Shown here: positions 17,704 to 26,179 of the stretch, in pieces | Layout: every line of letters begins with the position of its first letter | How positions within the stretch are numbered: the stretch's first letter is position 1 | Assembly (NCBI GenBank): GCA_948469375.1 | Contig: CAOKLO010000002.1 | Location: 1-64,000, forward strand | Direction: 5' to 3' | DNA length: 64,000 nucleotides | Source of the DNA: an uncultured bacterium | Lineage (GTDB): Bacteria > Bacillota > Clostridia > Oscillospirales > Oscillospiraceae | Notes under the pieces: generated by a model | Seen by the model: the letters and a program-made list of their open reading frames with translations, nothing else | Databases searched by the model: none | Told to the model about the DNA's origin: nothing | Program-made: the position numbers and the translations under genes

Positions 17704-19521
17704 TTGAATTATTTGATTGTTATGCCAATTTTGACTGAGATTTTTGACCAGTCATACTCATTTCCATTGGGAATCGCCTATGTGGCGGCAAGTCTGAAGC
17801 AAACCGGGCGCAATGTGATCACCTACAACCTGAACTACAAGCCCGGGACGATCAAAGAAAATCTGGAAAAGGTGATTCATGAAAATCAGATTGATGTTAT
17901 CGCAACAGGGGGACTGACTGCCCAGTATTGGCAGCTGGAGCGCATTCTGGCGGCGGCCAGGGAGGTCAAGCCGGAGATTATCACCTGGGTGGGCGGCGGT
18001 ATCATCACCTCTGCGCCGGAGGCGGCTATGGAGGCGCTGTCCATTGCGGATTACGGCATGATCGGTGAGGGCGAAGCCACCATCTGTGAGCTGGCAGAGG
18101 TGGCGGAGGGCAAGCGGGCCCCCCATACGGTCAAGGGCCTGATTTTCCAGGAGAACGGCGGTTGGACGGTGACGGAACCCCGGCCGGAAATCATGGATCT
18201 GGACGCGCTGCCCTTCCCGGATTATGAGGGCTTTTCTTTCGGGGAACTGCTGGACAAGGAGCCCACGGACATTTACGCGCTGAATCAGGGTCGCTTCGGC
18301 ATGGTTTCCTTCGGACGGTCCTGTCCGTTTAACTGCACCTTCTGCTTCCATCCCAGCGGCGCAAGATATCGGAAACGTTCCATTGACAGCGTGTTTCAGG
18401 AAATCGATTATCTGATTGAGCACTATCACATCAAAAATATCGCTGTGACGGACGAGCTGTTTGTCCGGAAGATCGAGGACGCTAGGGAGTTTTGCCGGAG
18501 GATCTCGGAGCGGGGCATAGGGTTTGTGATCTCCCTGCGGGTGGACATGGTGAATCGGGAGATGCTCACTTTATTACGGGACAGCGGCTGCCTGTCCATC
18601 GGCTTTGGCCTGGAGAGTGCAGACAATTCCATTCTGACCAGCATGAAAAAGCACATTACCGTGGAGCAAATCGACTACGCGATGGGGCTGTGCCACGAGC
18701 TGGGACTGAACTGTATGGGAAACTTCATCTTCGGAGACCAAAATGAAACGGTGGAGACCGCCATGAACACCGTCAATTGGTGGAAGGCTCACCCTCAGTA
18801 CCGGATCGCGCTGCACATGATCATTCTCTATCCGGGCTCAGAGCTGTACCGCCTGGCCGTTGCCCGGGGAATCATTGGGGACCAGGTGGAATTCATTAAA
18901 AAGGGCTGCCCTGTGACCAACGTGTCTAAAATGAGCGAGCAGGAGTACCGGGGCATCGAGTTGATGACCAGCATGCTGAACCAGGGGCGCACGGACCGCC
19001 TGGAGGATGTACAGGTGGAGCATACCGGGTTCGGAAAGGCGGCGCTCACTGGGAATTGCCCCTGTTGCGGGGCAAAGAATATCTGGAAAAATCAGGATGT
19101 ATTTCGCTCGCTGGGCAACATCGTCTGTGATAGCTGCGGCGCAGCCATGAATGTCATTCCGGCGGATTATATCGGCACACGGGCGGAGGAGAACTATCGG
19201 AAGTTGGGGAAGCAGAAGGTGGCGCTGTGGTCCATGACAAACGCGGTGGCGGAATTCCTGGACGTCGTCCCCAGCGCACTGGGCGAGAATACGTTCCTGA
19301 TTGACTCGTCCAAGACGAAGCAGGGGGCCCTGTACCGGGGCAAACCTGTGTGCCCGCCCAGCGTCATCGACGAGGAGCAAATAGACACGGTATTCGTTTC
19401 AGTGACAACGTCGGTGGCGACGGAGATCATTGACGAGCTGAAGAACCAGCATCCATCTGTAAAACACATTTTGTTTTTGGGGGATGTTATCAGCGATTGC
19501 TTCCAGGAAATGACACAGTAG
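17704..19521 (+). CDS. B12-binding-domain radical SAM protein with zinc ribbon
   Basis: Residues 1-150 form a cobalamin-binding-like Rossmann domain (PLGIAYVAASLKQTG and WVGGGIITSAPEAAM). The radical-SAM domain has SCPFNCTFCFHPSG with its three cysteines and LSIGFGLESADNSIL. About residues 430-480 hold a zinc-ribbon-like pair (CPCCGAKN, CDSCGAA), and a further C-terminal region of 120 residues is of unknown kind. Class B radical-SAM methylases use this domain order to methylate unreactive carbon or phosphorus; others of the class do not methylate. A TTG start with a GGGGGAT site is preferred. The zinc ribbon and long tail are not standard for the class. Confidence 0.85.
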   Translation: MNYLIVMPILTEIFDQSYSFPLGIAYVAASLKQTGRNVITYNLNYKPGTIKENLEKVIHENQIDVIATGGLTAQYWQLERILAAAREVKPEIITWVGGGIITSAPEAAMEALSIADYGMIGEGEATICELAEVAEGKRAPHTVKGLIFQENGGWTVTEPRPEIMDLDALPFPDYEGFSFGELLDKEPTDIYALNQGRFGMVSFGRSCPFNCTFCFHPSGARYRKRSIDSVFQEIDYLIEHYHIKNIAVTDELFVRKIEDAREFCRRISERGIGFVISLRVDMVNREMLTLLRDSGCLSIGFGLESADNSILTSMKKHITVEQIDYAMGLCHELGLNCMGNFIFGDQNETVETAMNTVNWWKAHPQYRIALHMIILYPGSELYRLAVARGIIGDQVEFIKKGCPVTNVSKMSEQEYRGIELMTSMLNQGRTDRLEDVQVEHTGFGKAALTGNCPCCGAKNIWKNQDVFRSLGNIVCDSCGAAMNVIPADYIGTRAEENYRKLGKQKVALWSMTNAVAEFLDVVPSALGENTFLIDSSKTKQGALYRGKPVCPPSVIDEEQIDTVFVSVTTSVATEIIDELKNQHPSVKHILFLGDVISDCFQEMTQ

Positions 19522-19533
19522 GGAGGAACCCCA

Positions 19534-20565
19534 ATGCCTGCAAAAATCGAGGGCGGATATGACCATCAGCGGCAGATTCTTGCGGATATTGTGCCGCTGC
19601 CCGCACCTTTTACGTTGTTTATCTCCCCAACCCAAAGGTGCAATTTCCGTTGCTTTTACTGCACCCACAGCAAAACGGTGGAGGAGAAGCGGGCGTGCGG
19701 CTTCCAGGCGGTGGACATGGACCCAGGTCTGGTGGAGACGCTGGCCCGACAGGCCGCGGCCTTTGGCGGGAAAATCAAGCGGGTGGTGTTTACGGGCCTG
19801 GGTGAGCCGCTGGTCAATCCGGCGCTGCCGGATATGATCCAAACCTTTGCGGAGAAGGGTGTGGCCGGGGGGTACGAGGTGATCACCAATGCCTGCCTGC
19901 TGACACCCCAGATGACGGATCGACTTTTGGAGTCGGGGCTGACTTACCTGAGGGTATCTATCCAGGGAATCAACAGCACGCAGTACCAAAAGACAGCGGG
20001 GGTAGCCGTTGACTGCGACCGGCTGGTAAACCAGCTGCGGTACTTTTATGAGCGCAAGGGCAATTGCCAGCTGTACATCAAAACCATGGATGCTTCTCTG
20101 GAGCGGGAAGAGGACAAGGAGCAGTTCTTTGAAATCTTCTCGCCCATCTGTGACAAAGTATACATCGAGCACCTGGTGAAGGCCCAGCCCAGCATGATGG
20201 AGCAGTATGGGGAACACGTCAACAGCGAGTTCACCTTTTTCCGGGAGCCCTCCGAGTACCGGGCAGTTTGTCCCTACCTGTTCTATGTGTTGCAGGTGGA
20301 CAGCCAGGGACGAGTGTTCCCCTGCCCGCCGCTGGGTTTCGGGGAGGAATTCTCCCTGGGGAATGCGGCGCAGACCTCTCTCTATGACATCTGGCATGGG
20401 CGGAAGCTGCGGGCGCTGCAAATGCAGCACCTGAATCGGGAGCGGCACAGCCATCCCGTCTGCGGCAGCTGTGAGAACTACCTGTGCTTTACGCCCAAAG
20501 AGGACAACCTGGATCTGCGGGCGGAGGAAATCCGGAAACGATTGGAGTTGGAGCAGCTTGTCTGA
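19534..20565 (+). CDS. Radical SAM protein (copy 2)
   Basis: The CX3CX2C motif is CNFRCFYC, followed by FTGLGEPLVNP and LRVSIQGINS. C-terminal cysteines in VFPCPPLGF and VCGSCENYLC suggest a twitch-type auxiliary cluster. Its layout matches the proteins at 16691 and 20558, including an ADIVPLPAPFTLFISP lead-in shared almost word for word with copy 3 (ADVVPLSTPFTLNIFP). Duplication within the island is therefore likely. The reaction is unknown; nearby genes argue for flagellin or glycan modification. ATG 19534 with AGGGAGGA gives a strong start. The end overlaps copy 3 by eight bases. Confidence 0.85.
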   Translation: MPAKIEGGYDHQRQILADIVPLPAPFTLFISPTQRCNFRCFYCTHSKTVEEKRACGFQAVDMDPGLVETLARQAAAFGGKIKRVVFTGLGEPLVNPALPDMIQTFAEKGVAGGYEVITNACLLTPQMTDRLLESGLTYLRVSIQGINSTQYQKTAGVAVDCDRLVNQLRYFYERKGNCQLYIKTMDASLEREEDKEQFFEIFSPICDKVYIEHLVKAQPSMMEQYGEHVNSEFTFFREPSEYRAVCPYLFYVLQVDSQGRVFPCPPLGFGEEFSLGNAAQTSLYDIWHGRKLRALQMQHLNRERHSHPVCGSCENYLCFTPKEDNLDLRAEEIRKRLELEQLV

Positions 20566-21568
20566 GATCAAACCGTTCACCGGTGTGGATGATCGAGTGA
20601 GGCTGGCAGATGTAGTGCCGCTATCCACGCCTTTTACGCTGAATATTTTCCCGTCCAACATCTGTAACTTTAAGTGCTGCTACTGTGCCCAGTCCTTGGG
20701 CAGCGAGGTTTTACAACGAGAATACGATCTCCCGCCGCGGAATATGCCGCTGGAGGTAATGGAGCTGGTGGTCCGTCAGGCGGCGGAGTTTCCGAAGCCC
20801 TTCAAGCTGGTGTCGTTCATGGGCCACGGGGAGCCGTTGTGCAATCAGGAATTGCCGGAAATGATCCGCATGGTGAAGGCGGCTGGCATCACAGAGCGGG
20901 TGGACATTATCACCAATGCCTCTTTGCTGACGCCGGAGTACAGCGACCGTCTGTTGGAGGCAGGACTGGACGTGCTGCGAGTATCTCTGCAAGGTGTCAG
21001 CTCCGACGCATACTGGGAGACGAGCCGGGTGAAGCTGGATTTCGAGGAATTTTATCAGAACCTGGCCTATTTCTACCGCAGGCGCGGCAACTGCCGACTG
21101 TATGTGAAGGTGGTGGACGCGGCGCTGGGTCAGGGGGAGGAGGACCTATTCTTTGAGCGCTTCGCCTCCATCACAGATCGGATGTTCATCGACCGAATTA
21201 AGCCGGTGTACAGCGGAGTGGAGTACACGGAGAACCAACGAAACCTCAGCGTGGACCGGTATGGAAACGTGCATGATAAGCGGGTGGTCTGTCCGCAGCC
21301 CTTCTACATGCTCAGTGTGTGGGCTAATGGAGATGTGGCACCCTGCGACGCACTGTACAAGGCGTGTCCGCTGGGCAATGTGCGTGAGTCCACGCTGCGG
21401 ACCATGTGGGAATCAGAGCGGAAACGGGAGTTCTGCCGCCTGCACCTACGAGGCCTGCGGGAGAGTGACCCGGCCTGCGTGAAGTGCTGCGCGCCCGATG
21501 ATGTGCAGCATGAGGAGGACGTGCTGGATTACAGCAGAGCGGAGCTTCTGAAACATTTTTACCAATAG
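20558..21568 (+). CDS. Radical SAM protein (copy 3)
   Basis: CNFKCCYC is the cluster motif, with FMGHGEPLCNQ and LRVSLQGVSS after it. C-terminal cysteines in VAPCDALYKAC and CVKCCAPDD resemble a SPASM/twitch site. The frame is open further upstream to 20471, but that part is out-of-frame overlap with copy 2. The TTG at 20558, preceded by GGAGTTGGAG, gives the start LSEIKPFTG and an eight-base overlap. It is closest to copies 1 and 2. Three related enzymes in one locus could act on successive positions of one substrate or on different substrates. Confidence 0.83.
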   Translation: MSEIKPFTGVDDRVRLADVVPLSTPFTLNIFPSNICNFKCCYCAQSLGSEVLQREYDLPPRNMPLEVMELVVRQAAEFPKPFKLVSFMGHGEPLCNQELPEMIRMVKAAGITERVDIITNASLLTPEYSDRLLEAGLDVLRVSLQGVSSDAYWETSRVKLDFEEFYQNLAYFYRRRGNCRLYVKVVDAALGQGEEDLFFERFASITDRMFIDRIKPVYSGVEYTENQRNLSVDRYGNVHDKRVVCPQPFYMLSVWANGDVAPCDALYKACPLGNVRESTLRTMWESERKREFCRLHLRGLRESDPACVKCCAPDDVQHEEDVLDYSRAELLKHFYQ

Positions 21569-21585
21569 AGGGCATGGAGTAAATT

Positions 21586-22692
21586 ATGGATTTTTTTAAC
21601 GAATTAGATGCTGCCATTCGCAAGGAAGAAGCTCATTTCCAGATGTTGGATTGCGGGGGGGAGGAAGATATTGGAAATTACGGCGTATATATTTGGGGCG
21701 CAAGCTTGAGCGGCCTTTTACTGCGCTCAAGTTTAGCGGATATTAGAATAGACGCTGTATTTGACAGCAACCCAAATCTATGGAACGAAAAAGAGGGAAT
21801 ATGCTCCTTCGACAGCAAGTTGTGCACACCTCAGAGAAAAGCTCCGCTTATTCTTCTATGCATCTATAAATTTGCCGGGTATGAAGCTGTCGCGGCCCGG
21901 CTGTGCGAACTTCACATCCCATATATAAATGCGTGGGCGCTGATTTACAAGAGAAATTTTGAGCAGCTAAAATTTGTTCATGACCGTCTTTTGTCTGACT
22001 CCCGTTCAAAGGAAACCTATCAGGCTGTGATCAGGCGCAATATTTTCCACGACGACAGGTATGTGTGGGATGCTTGGTGTGACCATCAATATTTTGCACT
22101 GCCACAATTCAATCAGGTGTCCCCCCAAACCGTTTTTGTAGACTGTGGCGCATATGTAGGGGATACCCTGGAGGAATTTGTCCGCAGGAATAATTCTGGA
22201 TTTAAACGTTATATAGCCTTCGAGCCGGCTCATGCCCTGTTCCATGCCATGAGCCTGCGGACCGTGCGGCTTTGCGCAGAAAATCTCATTGATGAGCAGA
22301 GCATTGTTTTAGAAAACAGGGGCGTGGGGAAGGCGGAGAGCACCTTGACGCTTGCCGTCAACTCGGTTATAAAAAGCGGAAGCTCTGTTAGCGCTTCTGA
22401 TGAGGGAATCAGCGTCCCTATCGTGTCGTTGGACCAGTATTTTTCTCATTCAGATGATCGAGTCACTTGTATCAAAGCGGATATTGAAGGTGCTGAGTAT
22501 GATATGCTGACAGGAGCAAAAAAACTGATTCAGCGGGATCATCCCAATTTGGCAATTTCTATTTATCACGATATCCATGATCTGTTCCGAATTCCGCTGC
22601 TGGTGCACGAGCTTGTGCCTGAGTATAAAATGGCGGTTCGCCATCATTCTGTCAGCAATAATGAGACAATTTTGTATTGCTATATAGAGTAG
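21586..22692 (+). CDS. FkbM-family methyltransferase (copy 3)
   Basis: An N-terminal YGVYIWGASLSGLLLRS Rossmann-like region precedes a SAM domain with TVFVDCGAYVGDTLEEFV, AFEPAHALFH and CIKADIEGAEYDML. These are the FkbM signatures, with a probable sugar O-methyl transfer. The gene is markedly AT-richer than the radical-SAM genes before it and resembles the 10.4-14.3 kb genes in composition, so the island appears to be assembled from at least two sources. ATG 21586 follows GGCATGGAG. The next gene starts 28 bases downstream. Confidence 0.8.
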   Translation: MDFFNELDAAIRKEEAHFQMLDCGGEEDIGNYGVYIWGASLSGLLLRSSLADIRIDAVFDSNPNLWNEKEGICSFDSKLCTPQRKAPLILLCIYKFAGYEAVAARLCELHIPYINAWALIYKRNFEQLKFVHDRLLSDSRSKETYQAVIRRNIFHDDRYVWDAWCDHQYFALPQFNQVSPQTVFVDCGAYVGDTLEEFVRRNNSGFKRYIAFEPAHALFHAMSLRTVRLCAENLIDEQSIVLENRGVGKAESTLTLAVNSVIKSGSSVSASDEGISVPIVSLDQYFSHSDDRVTCIKADIEGAEYDMLTGAKKLIQRDHPNLAISIYHDIHDLFRIPLLVHELVPEYKMAVRHHSVSNNETILYCYIE

Positions 22693-22720
22693 CGGTGGTT
22701 TGTGCGAAGGGGAAAGCATT

Positions 22721-23296
22721 ATGGCTGATTTTACATTCCAAGAAACGACGATTGAAGGTCTTGTTTTGATTGACCCATTTGTAACAGGAGATTCCCGCGG
22801 GTACCTCTCCAAGCCCTTTGAAAAGTCCGTTTTTGAGGCCCACGGCATCTATTTGCAGCCCTGGGAGGAACTGCGCTCCTGTTCAAAAAAGGGTGTTCTA
22901 CGCGGCCTCCATTTTCAACGAGAGCATTGGCAGGACAAGCTGGTGCAGGTTCTCCATGGCGCAGTATATGATGTGGCGGTGGATCTGCGGGCTGGTTCGG
23001 AGACCTTTGGCAAATGGGAAGGCTTCTTCCTTACGGCAGAGAACCGGCAAATGCTGTACATACCGAAGGGGTTTGCCCACGGCTTTTTGGCGCTGGAGGA
23101 GGACACCCTGTTCAGCTATTTGTGCGGGGATCGGTACGACCCGGAGTCGGACGGCGGCATCCGATGGGATGACCCACAACTGGCCGTCCGGTGGCCGCTG
23201 GAGCGAGAGGATCGGCCGATCCTCTCGGAAAAAGATACTGCCCTGCCAAGTCTGCGGGAGTTCCTGGAGCGGCATGGGCCGCTAAAAAAGTGTTAA
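22721..23296 (+). CDS. dTDP/CDP-4-keto-6-deoxyhexose 3,5-epimerase (RfbC-like)
   Basis: A cupin-fold epimerase: LIDPFVTGDSRGYLSKPFEK, then the catalytic region CSKKGVLRGLHFQ with its histidine, VYDVAVDLRAGSETFGKW, and YIPKGFAHGFLAL. RfbC epimerises carbons 3 and 5 of 4-keto-6-deoxy sugars. Because the island holds rfbF and rfbG but no dTDP-glucose genes, its likely substrate is the CDP-linked ketosugar, as in CDP-6-deoxyaltrose or related pathways; that is inference. ATG 22721 with AAGGGGAAAG is chosen over an in-frame start at 22700. It is 191 residues, the usual length. Confidence 0.82.
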   Translation: MADFTFQETTIEGLVLIDPFVTGDSRGYLSKPFEKSVFEAHGIYLQPWEELRSCSKKGVLRGLHFQREHWQDKLVQVLHGAVYDVAVDLRAGSETFGKWEGFFLTAENRQMLYIPKGFAHGFLALEEDTLFSYLCGDRYDPESDGGIRWDDPQLAVRWPLEREDRPILSEKDTALPSLREFLERHGPLKKC

Positions 23297-23311
23297 GGTG
23301 ACCGTACAAAT

Positions 23312-24349
23312 ATGGAGGTGGACGTTTTGATTCAGCGACTATCTATTAATTCTGGCCAGATTAAGAATTACAGATGCATGAATTTGAATGCGTCAGGGCC
23401 ACTTAATGGCTTTCCATTCTTATCGATCGACCAGGACAGTTATGTTGTAGGGATTGAGGTGCAGAGTGGAATCAATTTTGATCCTGAGAGTGGCAGACAC
23501 TGTATTTTGATCGGAAAAGGCTGCTCCTTGGCCGATGCAATCACTTTTATGGTAGACCTTAATCATGATTATAATTCCGTCTCTCAAGGAGAAATGTCAT
23601 TTTTACAGGGTATATCGCGGCCGACCAGAATCGTTCGAAAAGGCACCATTATAATTCAGAATGATGTTTGGATAGGGCATGGAGCAACGATTATGGCGGG
23701 AGTCACACTGCATAATGGTTGCGTTGTGGCGGCAGACTCTGTTATAACCAAAGATGTGCCACCCTATGCGGTCGTAGGTGGAAATCCCGCTAAAATTTTG
23801 CGCTGGCGGTTTGATGAAAAGACGGTAGAAGGAATCCAAAAAATTGCGTGGTGGAACTGGTCACCTGCCCTCCAGTACTCTCGCAGGAACGATTTTACCA
23901 TGCCTGTACCAGAATTTATAGAAAAATATTTACCAGAAGCAGAAACTCTGCTAGAGAAAGTTAATATTGCCCCCCGGACATGCGTCCGCGAGCAGGAGAC
24001 AGTCCTGTTCATTCCCGACTTTTCTGATCCACACCCACTTTATCGAAAAGTGTTTTCACAGTACTTCGCTGAGGATTATCTGGACAGAAAGCTGCTGATT
24101 TATCTGCCGGAAAGCGACTCTATACCAGATAACATTCAGACGCTGGAAACCATTTTGCAGGAGTATAGAGAGCGAGACTGTGATGTGGTTCTTCAAACCG
24201 GCGAAACATGGGATGAACATATTTTATTTCAACTCGCTGACTATTTTATTACAACTAGGAGCCGTGAGACTGTGTATCGTACGTGTCTTGCGGATCTGTA
24301 TCATGTTCAAATACTCTATGGGACAGATGAACCGCTGTTTTATCTATGA
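23312..24349 (+). CDS. Hexapeptide-repeat acetyltransferase with extra C-terminal domain
   Basis: Residues 60-170 carry left-handed beta-helix repeats ending in IIIQNDVWIGHGATIMAGV and VVGGNPAKILRWRF, the CatB/xenobiotic acetyltransferase signature, with the conserved histidine in DLNHDYNS. It probably acetylates the glycan. The last 140 residues (from about 205) are an unrecognised extension, ending DEPLFYL. Two starts are possible: ATG 23312, or TTG 23327 which has an ideally spaced GGAGGTG. The gene is AT-rich. It is eight bases from the next gene. Confidence 0.78.
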   Translation: MEVDVLIQRLSINSGQIKNYRCMNLNASGPLNGFPFLSIDQDSYVVGIEVQSGINFDPESGRHCILIGKGCSLADAITFMVDLNHDYNSVSQGEMSFLQGISRPTRIVRKGTIIIQNDVWIGHGATIMAGVTLHNGCVVAADSVITKDVPPYAVVGGNPAKILRWRFDEKTVEGIQKIAWWNWSPALQYSRRNDFTMPVPEFIEKYLPEAETLLEKVNIAPRTCVREQETVLFIPDFSDPHPLYRKVFSQYFAEDYLDRKLLIYLPESDSIPDNIQTLETILQEYRERDCDVVLQTGETWDEHILFQLADYFITTRSRETVYRTCLADLYHVQILYGTDEPLFYL

Positions 24350-24358
24350 GGAATTTTT

Positions 24359-25255
24359 ATGAAACGCGTTTTAATCACCGGCATCACCGGCTATATTGGC
24401 TCCCATTTGGCCCGGCAACTTTTGACGGACTGCGAGGTCTACGGTTTGGTCCGCGAACCGCTCCACACAGAGTATATTTTGGAGTTTCAGGATCGGCTCC
24501 ATCTTGAGACCACAGACGGTGACTACACTAGCATTGAGGCTGCAATGCGGAAAATCCAACCCGATATTGTCTATCACTTAGCCACGTATTACACAGGTGG
24601 CCATGGGCCAGAGGCAACTCCAGCACTCATTGCATCGAATATCACCTTTAGTGCATATCTTTTAGAGGCCATGTCCACCTGCGGCTGCTCCGCTCTGGTT
24701 TATGCAAGCACGATAATGGCCCACTATCGTGGAGAGGCTTATTGTCCGCTGAATCTCTATGCGGCGACAAAGCAGGCGTTTTCCGATCTGCTGGCTTATT
24801 ACACCGATGCGGGACTAGTGAAGGCGGTTACGCTGGTCCTGTCTGATACCTACGGCCCCGGCGACCGGCGCCCCAAGATTTTGAATTTGGTCGCAAAAGC
24901 GGCGCGGACAGGAGAGTGGCTGGCCCTGTCCGACGGCGAGCAGGATTTCGATACGGTCTATATCGACGATGTGACCGCCGCATTTGCGCAAGCCGGGGAG
25001 CAGCTTGTCTGCAATCGGGACTGGAAGAACGAGACCTTCCAGGTCTGCGCTTCCGCCCCACTCACTCTGCGGCAGACGGTGGAAAAGATGATCAAGATTA
25101 ACGGCCTGATGCTCCATGCGACCTGGGGAAAGAGACCACAGCCTGAGCGGGAGATCCGCCGTGCGGTCAGGCGGTACCCGCAGCTACCCGGCTGGGATCA
25201 GCAGGTGTCTTTGGATGAGGGACTATCTTGTTTTATAGGCGGAGGTTTGCCTTGA
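24359..25255 (+). CDS. NAD-dependent sugar epimerase/reductase (SDR)
   Basis: An extended short-chain dehydrogenase: VLITGITGYIGSHLA holds GxxGxxG near residue 8, YASTIMAHY is the active-site strand, and YAATK is the YxxxK pair. DTYGPGDRRPKILN is typical of sugar 4-epimerases and 4-ketoreductases such as RfbJ. It most likely reduces the CDP-4-keto-6-deoxyhexose made by rfbG and the epimerase, giving the final activated sugar. It is the last gene of the island; the next recognisable sequence is an insertion-sequence scar 88 bases downstream. It is 298 residues. Confidence 0.82.
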   Translation: MKRVLITGITGYIGSHLARQLLTDCEVYGLVREPLHTEYILEFQDRLHLETTDGDYTSIEAAMRKIQPDIVYHLATYYTGGHGPEATPALIASNITFSAYLLEAMSTCGCSALVYASTIMAHYRGEAYCPLNLYAATKQAFSDLLAYYTDAGLVKAVTLVLSDTYGPGDRRPKILNLVAKAARTGEWLALSDGEQDFDTVYIDDVTAAFAQAGEQLVCNRDWKNETFQVCASAPLTLRQTVEKMIKINGLMLHATWGKRPQPEREIRRAVRRYPQLPGWDQQVSLDEGLSCFIGGGLP

Positions 25256-25343
25256 ATTAGGGAACATGAAAGGGACTGAGTACGACTAGGGCTTGTTTGA
25301 AAATAAATATTGCACAAACGATAAACAAGTGTAAAATAGGGGC

Positions 25344-25604
25344 ATGAAACGATATGAATTGACAAAAGAACAATGGGAACGCGTAAAAGCGGTGCTGCCG
25401 CCGGAAAGAACAGGGAAGCGAGGGCGTCCCCGGAAAGAAGATGGGAGGATGCTCAATGGTATGCTCTGGATTGTTCGCAGCGGAGCGCAGTGGAGGGAAT
25501 TGCCGGAAAGGTATGGCCCCTGGCAGTCTGTGTACGCCCGGTTTGCCAAATGGCGGGACGACGGCACATTGCACGCCGTGTTCTGGAAAAAGTTAAAATT
25601 ATAG
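25344..25604 (+). pseudogene. IS5-family (IS427-like) transposase OrfA fragment
   Basis: The first 80 residues, MKRYELTKEQWERVKAVLPP and GRMLNGMLWIVRSGAQWREL, match the N-terminal DUF4096-type half of IS5-family transposases. The catalytic DDE half is absent: the frame breaks after FWKKL and runs into a recombinase tail. A promoter-like TTGCAC/TAAAAT pair (16-base spacer) lies just upstream at 25306-25333. GGGCTTGTTTGAAAAT near 25288 may be what is left of the terminal repeat. The element cannot transpose by itself. Confidence 0.75.
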
Positions 25605-25663
25605 ATGGGGAACATCTGCTGGTAACCTTTAAAGGCGGCATTGAGATGGAGCAAATGTTCTGA
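25592..25663 (+). pseudogene. Serine recombinase C-terminal scrap
   Basis: In a second frame the 24 residues beginning VKIIDGEHLLVTFKGG and ending EMEQMF before TGA resemble the extreme C-terminus of large serine recombinases, which commonly end in a valine-phenylalanine-lysine-glycine-glycine strand. It joins directly to the truncated transposase, so the insertion sequence apparently landed in, or was deleted into, an old recombinase gene. The identification rests on a short stretch. Confidence 0.4.
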
Positions 25664-25672
25664 CATATAGAG

Positions 25673-25734
25673 AGAATGAGCCAAAACAATTTGGGTAAGC
25701 GAAAAGTATCGGCCCAATTGTTTTGGCTCATTCT
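25673..25734 (+). repeat. 18-bp perfect inverted repeat (large hairpin)
   Basis: AGAATGAGCCAAAACAAT (25673-25690) and its exact complement (25717-25734) flank a 26-base centre; the stem extends about four further pairs with one bulge (TGGG with CCCA). No T-run follows, so it is not a normal terminator. It may be the paired ends of a deleted insertion sequence, or a recombinase site. It lies between the recombinase scrap and the HipA-associated remnant. Confidence 0.6.
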
Positions 25735-25801
25735 TGATTATTCGTACCGAATACCGTATAATGAGGTAAGAACATGGAACGGCGTATCGCAGACGAAAAT
25801 T

Positions 25802-26179
25802 ATGATGTCCCGCATACTCAGCGGTTCTGAGTTCGCGGAGCAGCAGCTGGCACAGGGCCATGAGGTATGTGCTTTACGTCTCTATGATCGGGATGCCCTA
25901 TGCTCTACAATTTATGCGGATTTTACCGCACAGACGGTGATCGTAGAGAACCAGGCGGTCCCTACCATAAAAACCGCATTTGGAAATAATCTGCCGCCCA
26001 ACTGGGAGGATTTCCAACGTTTTCTTCAAGAGCGTTGCATCCCCCGGCAACGAGCCGGACTGCGGGAGTATTTAGAAACCTTGGGATTGGATGAGTACGA
26101 TCCCTTGGCCATCATTGAGAAAACCAGTGGACGTATGGCGGAGGATCAGCAGTGGCTGACCATTGAGGTGCTAAAATGA
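25802..26179 (+). CDS. Small conserved protein of a HipA-like pair, possibly 5' truncated
   Basis: The C-terminal 80 residues (PNWEDFQRFLQERCIPRQRA, then YDPLAIIEKTSGRMAEDQQW) resemble a small uncharacterised protein that, as I recall, often precedes HipA-like kinase genes in Clostridia. The function is not established. No good ribosome-binding site is seen at ATG 25802. An in-frame start at 25676 would lie in the hairpin. The 5' end may therefore have been lost to the rearrangement upstream. It overlaps the next frame by four bases. Confidence 0.4.
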   Translation: MMSRILSGSEFAEQQLAQGHEVCALRLYDRDALCSTIYADFTAQTVIVENQAVPTIKTAFGNNLPPNWEDFQRFLQERCIPRQRAGLREYLETLGLDEYDPLAIIEKTSGRMAEDQQWLTIEVLK

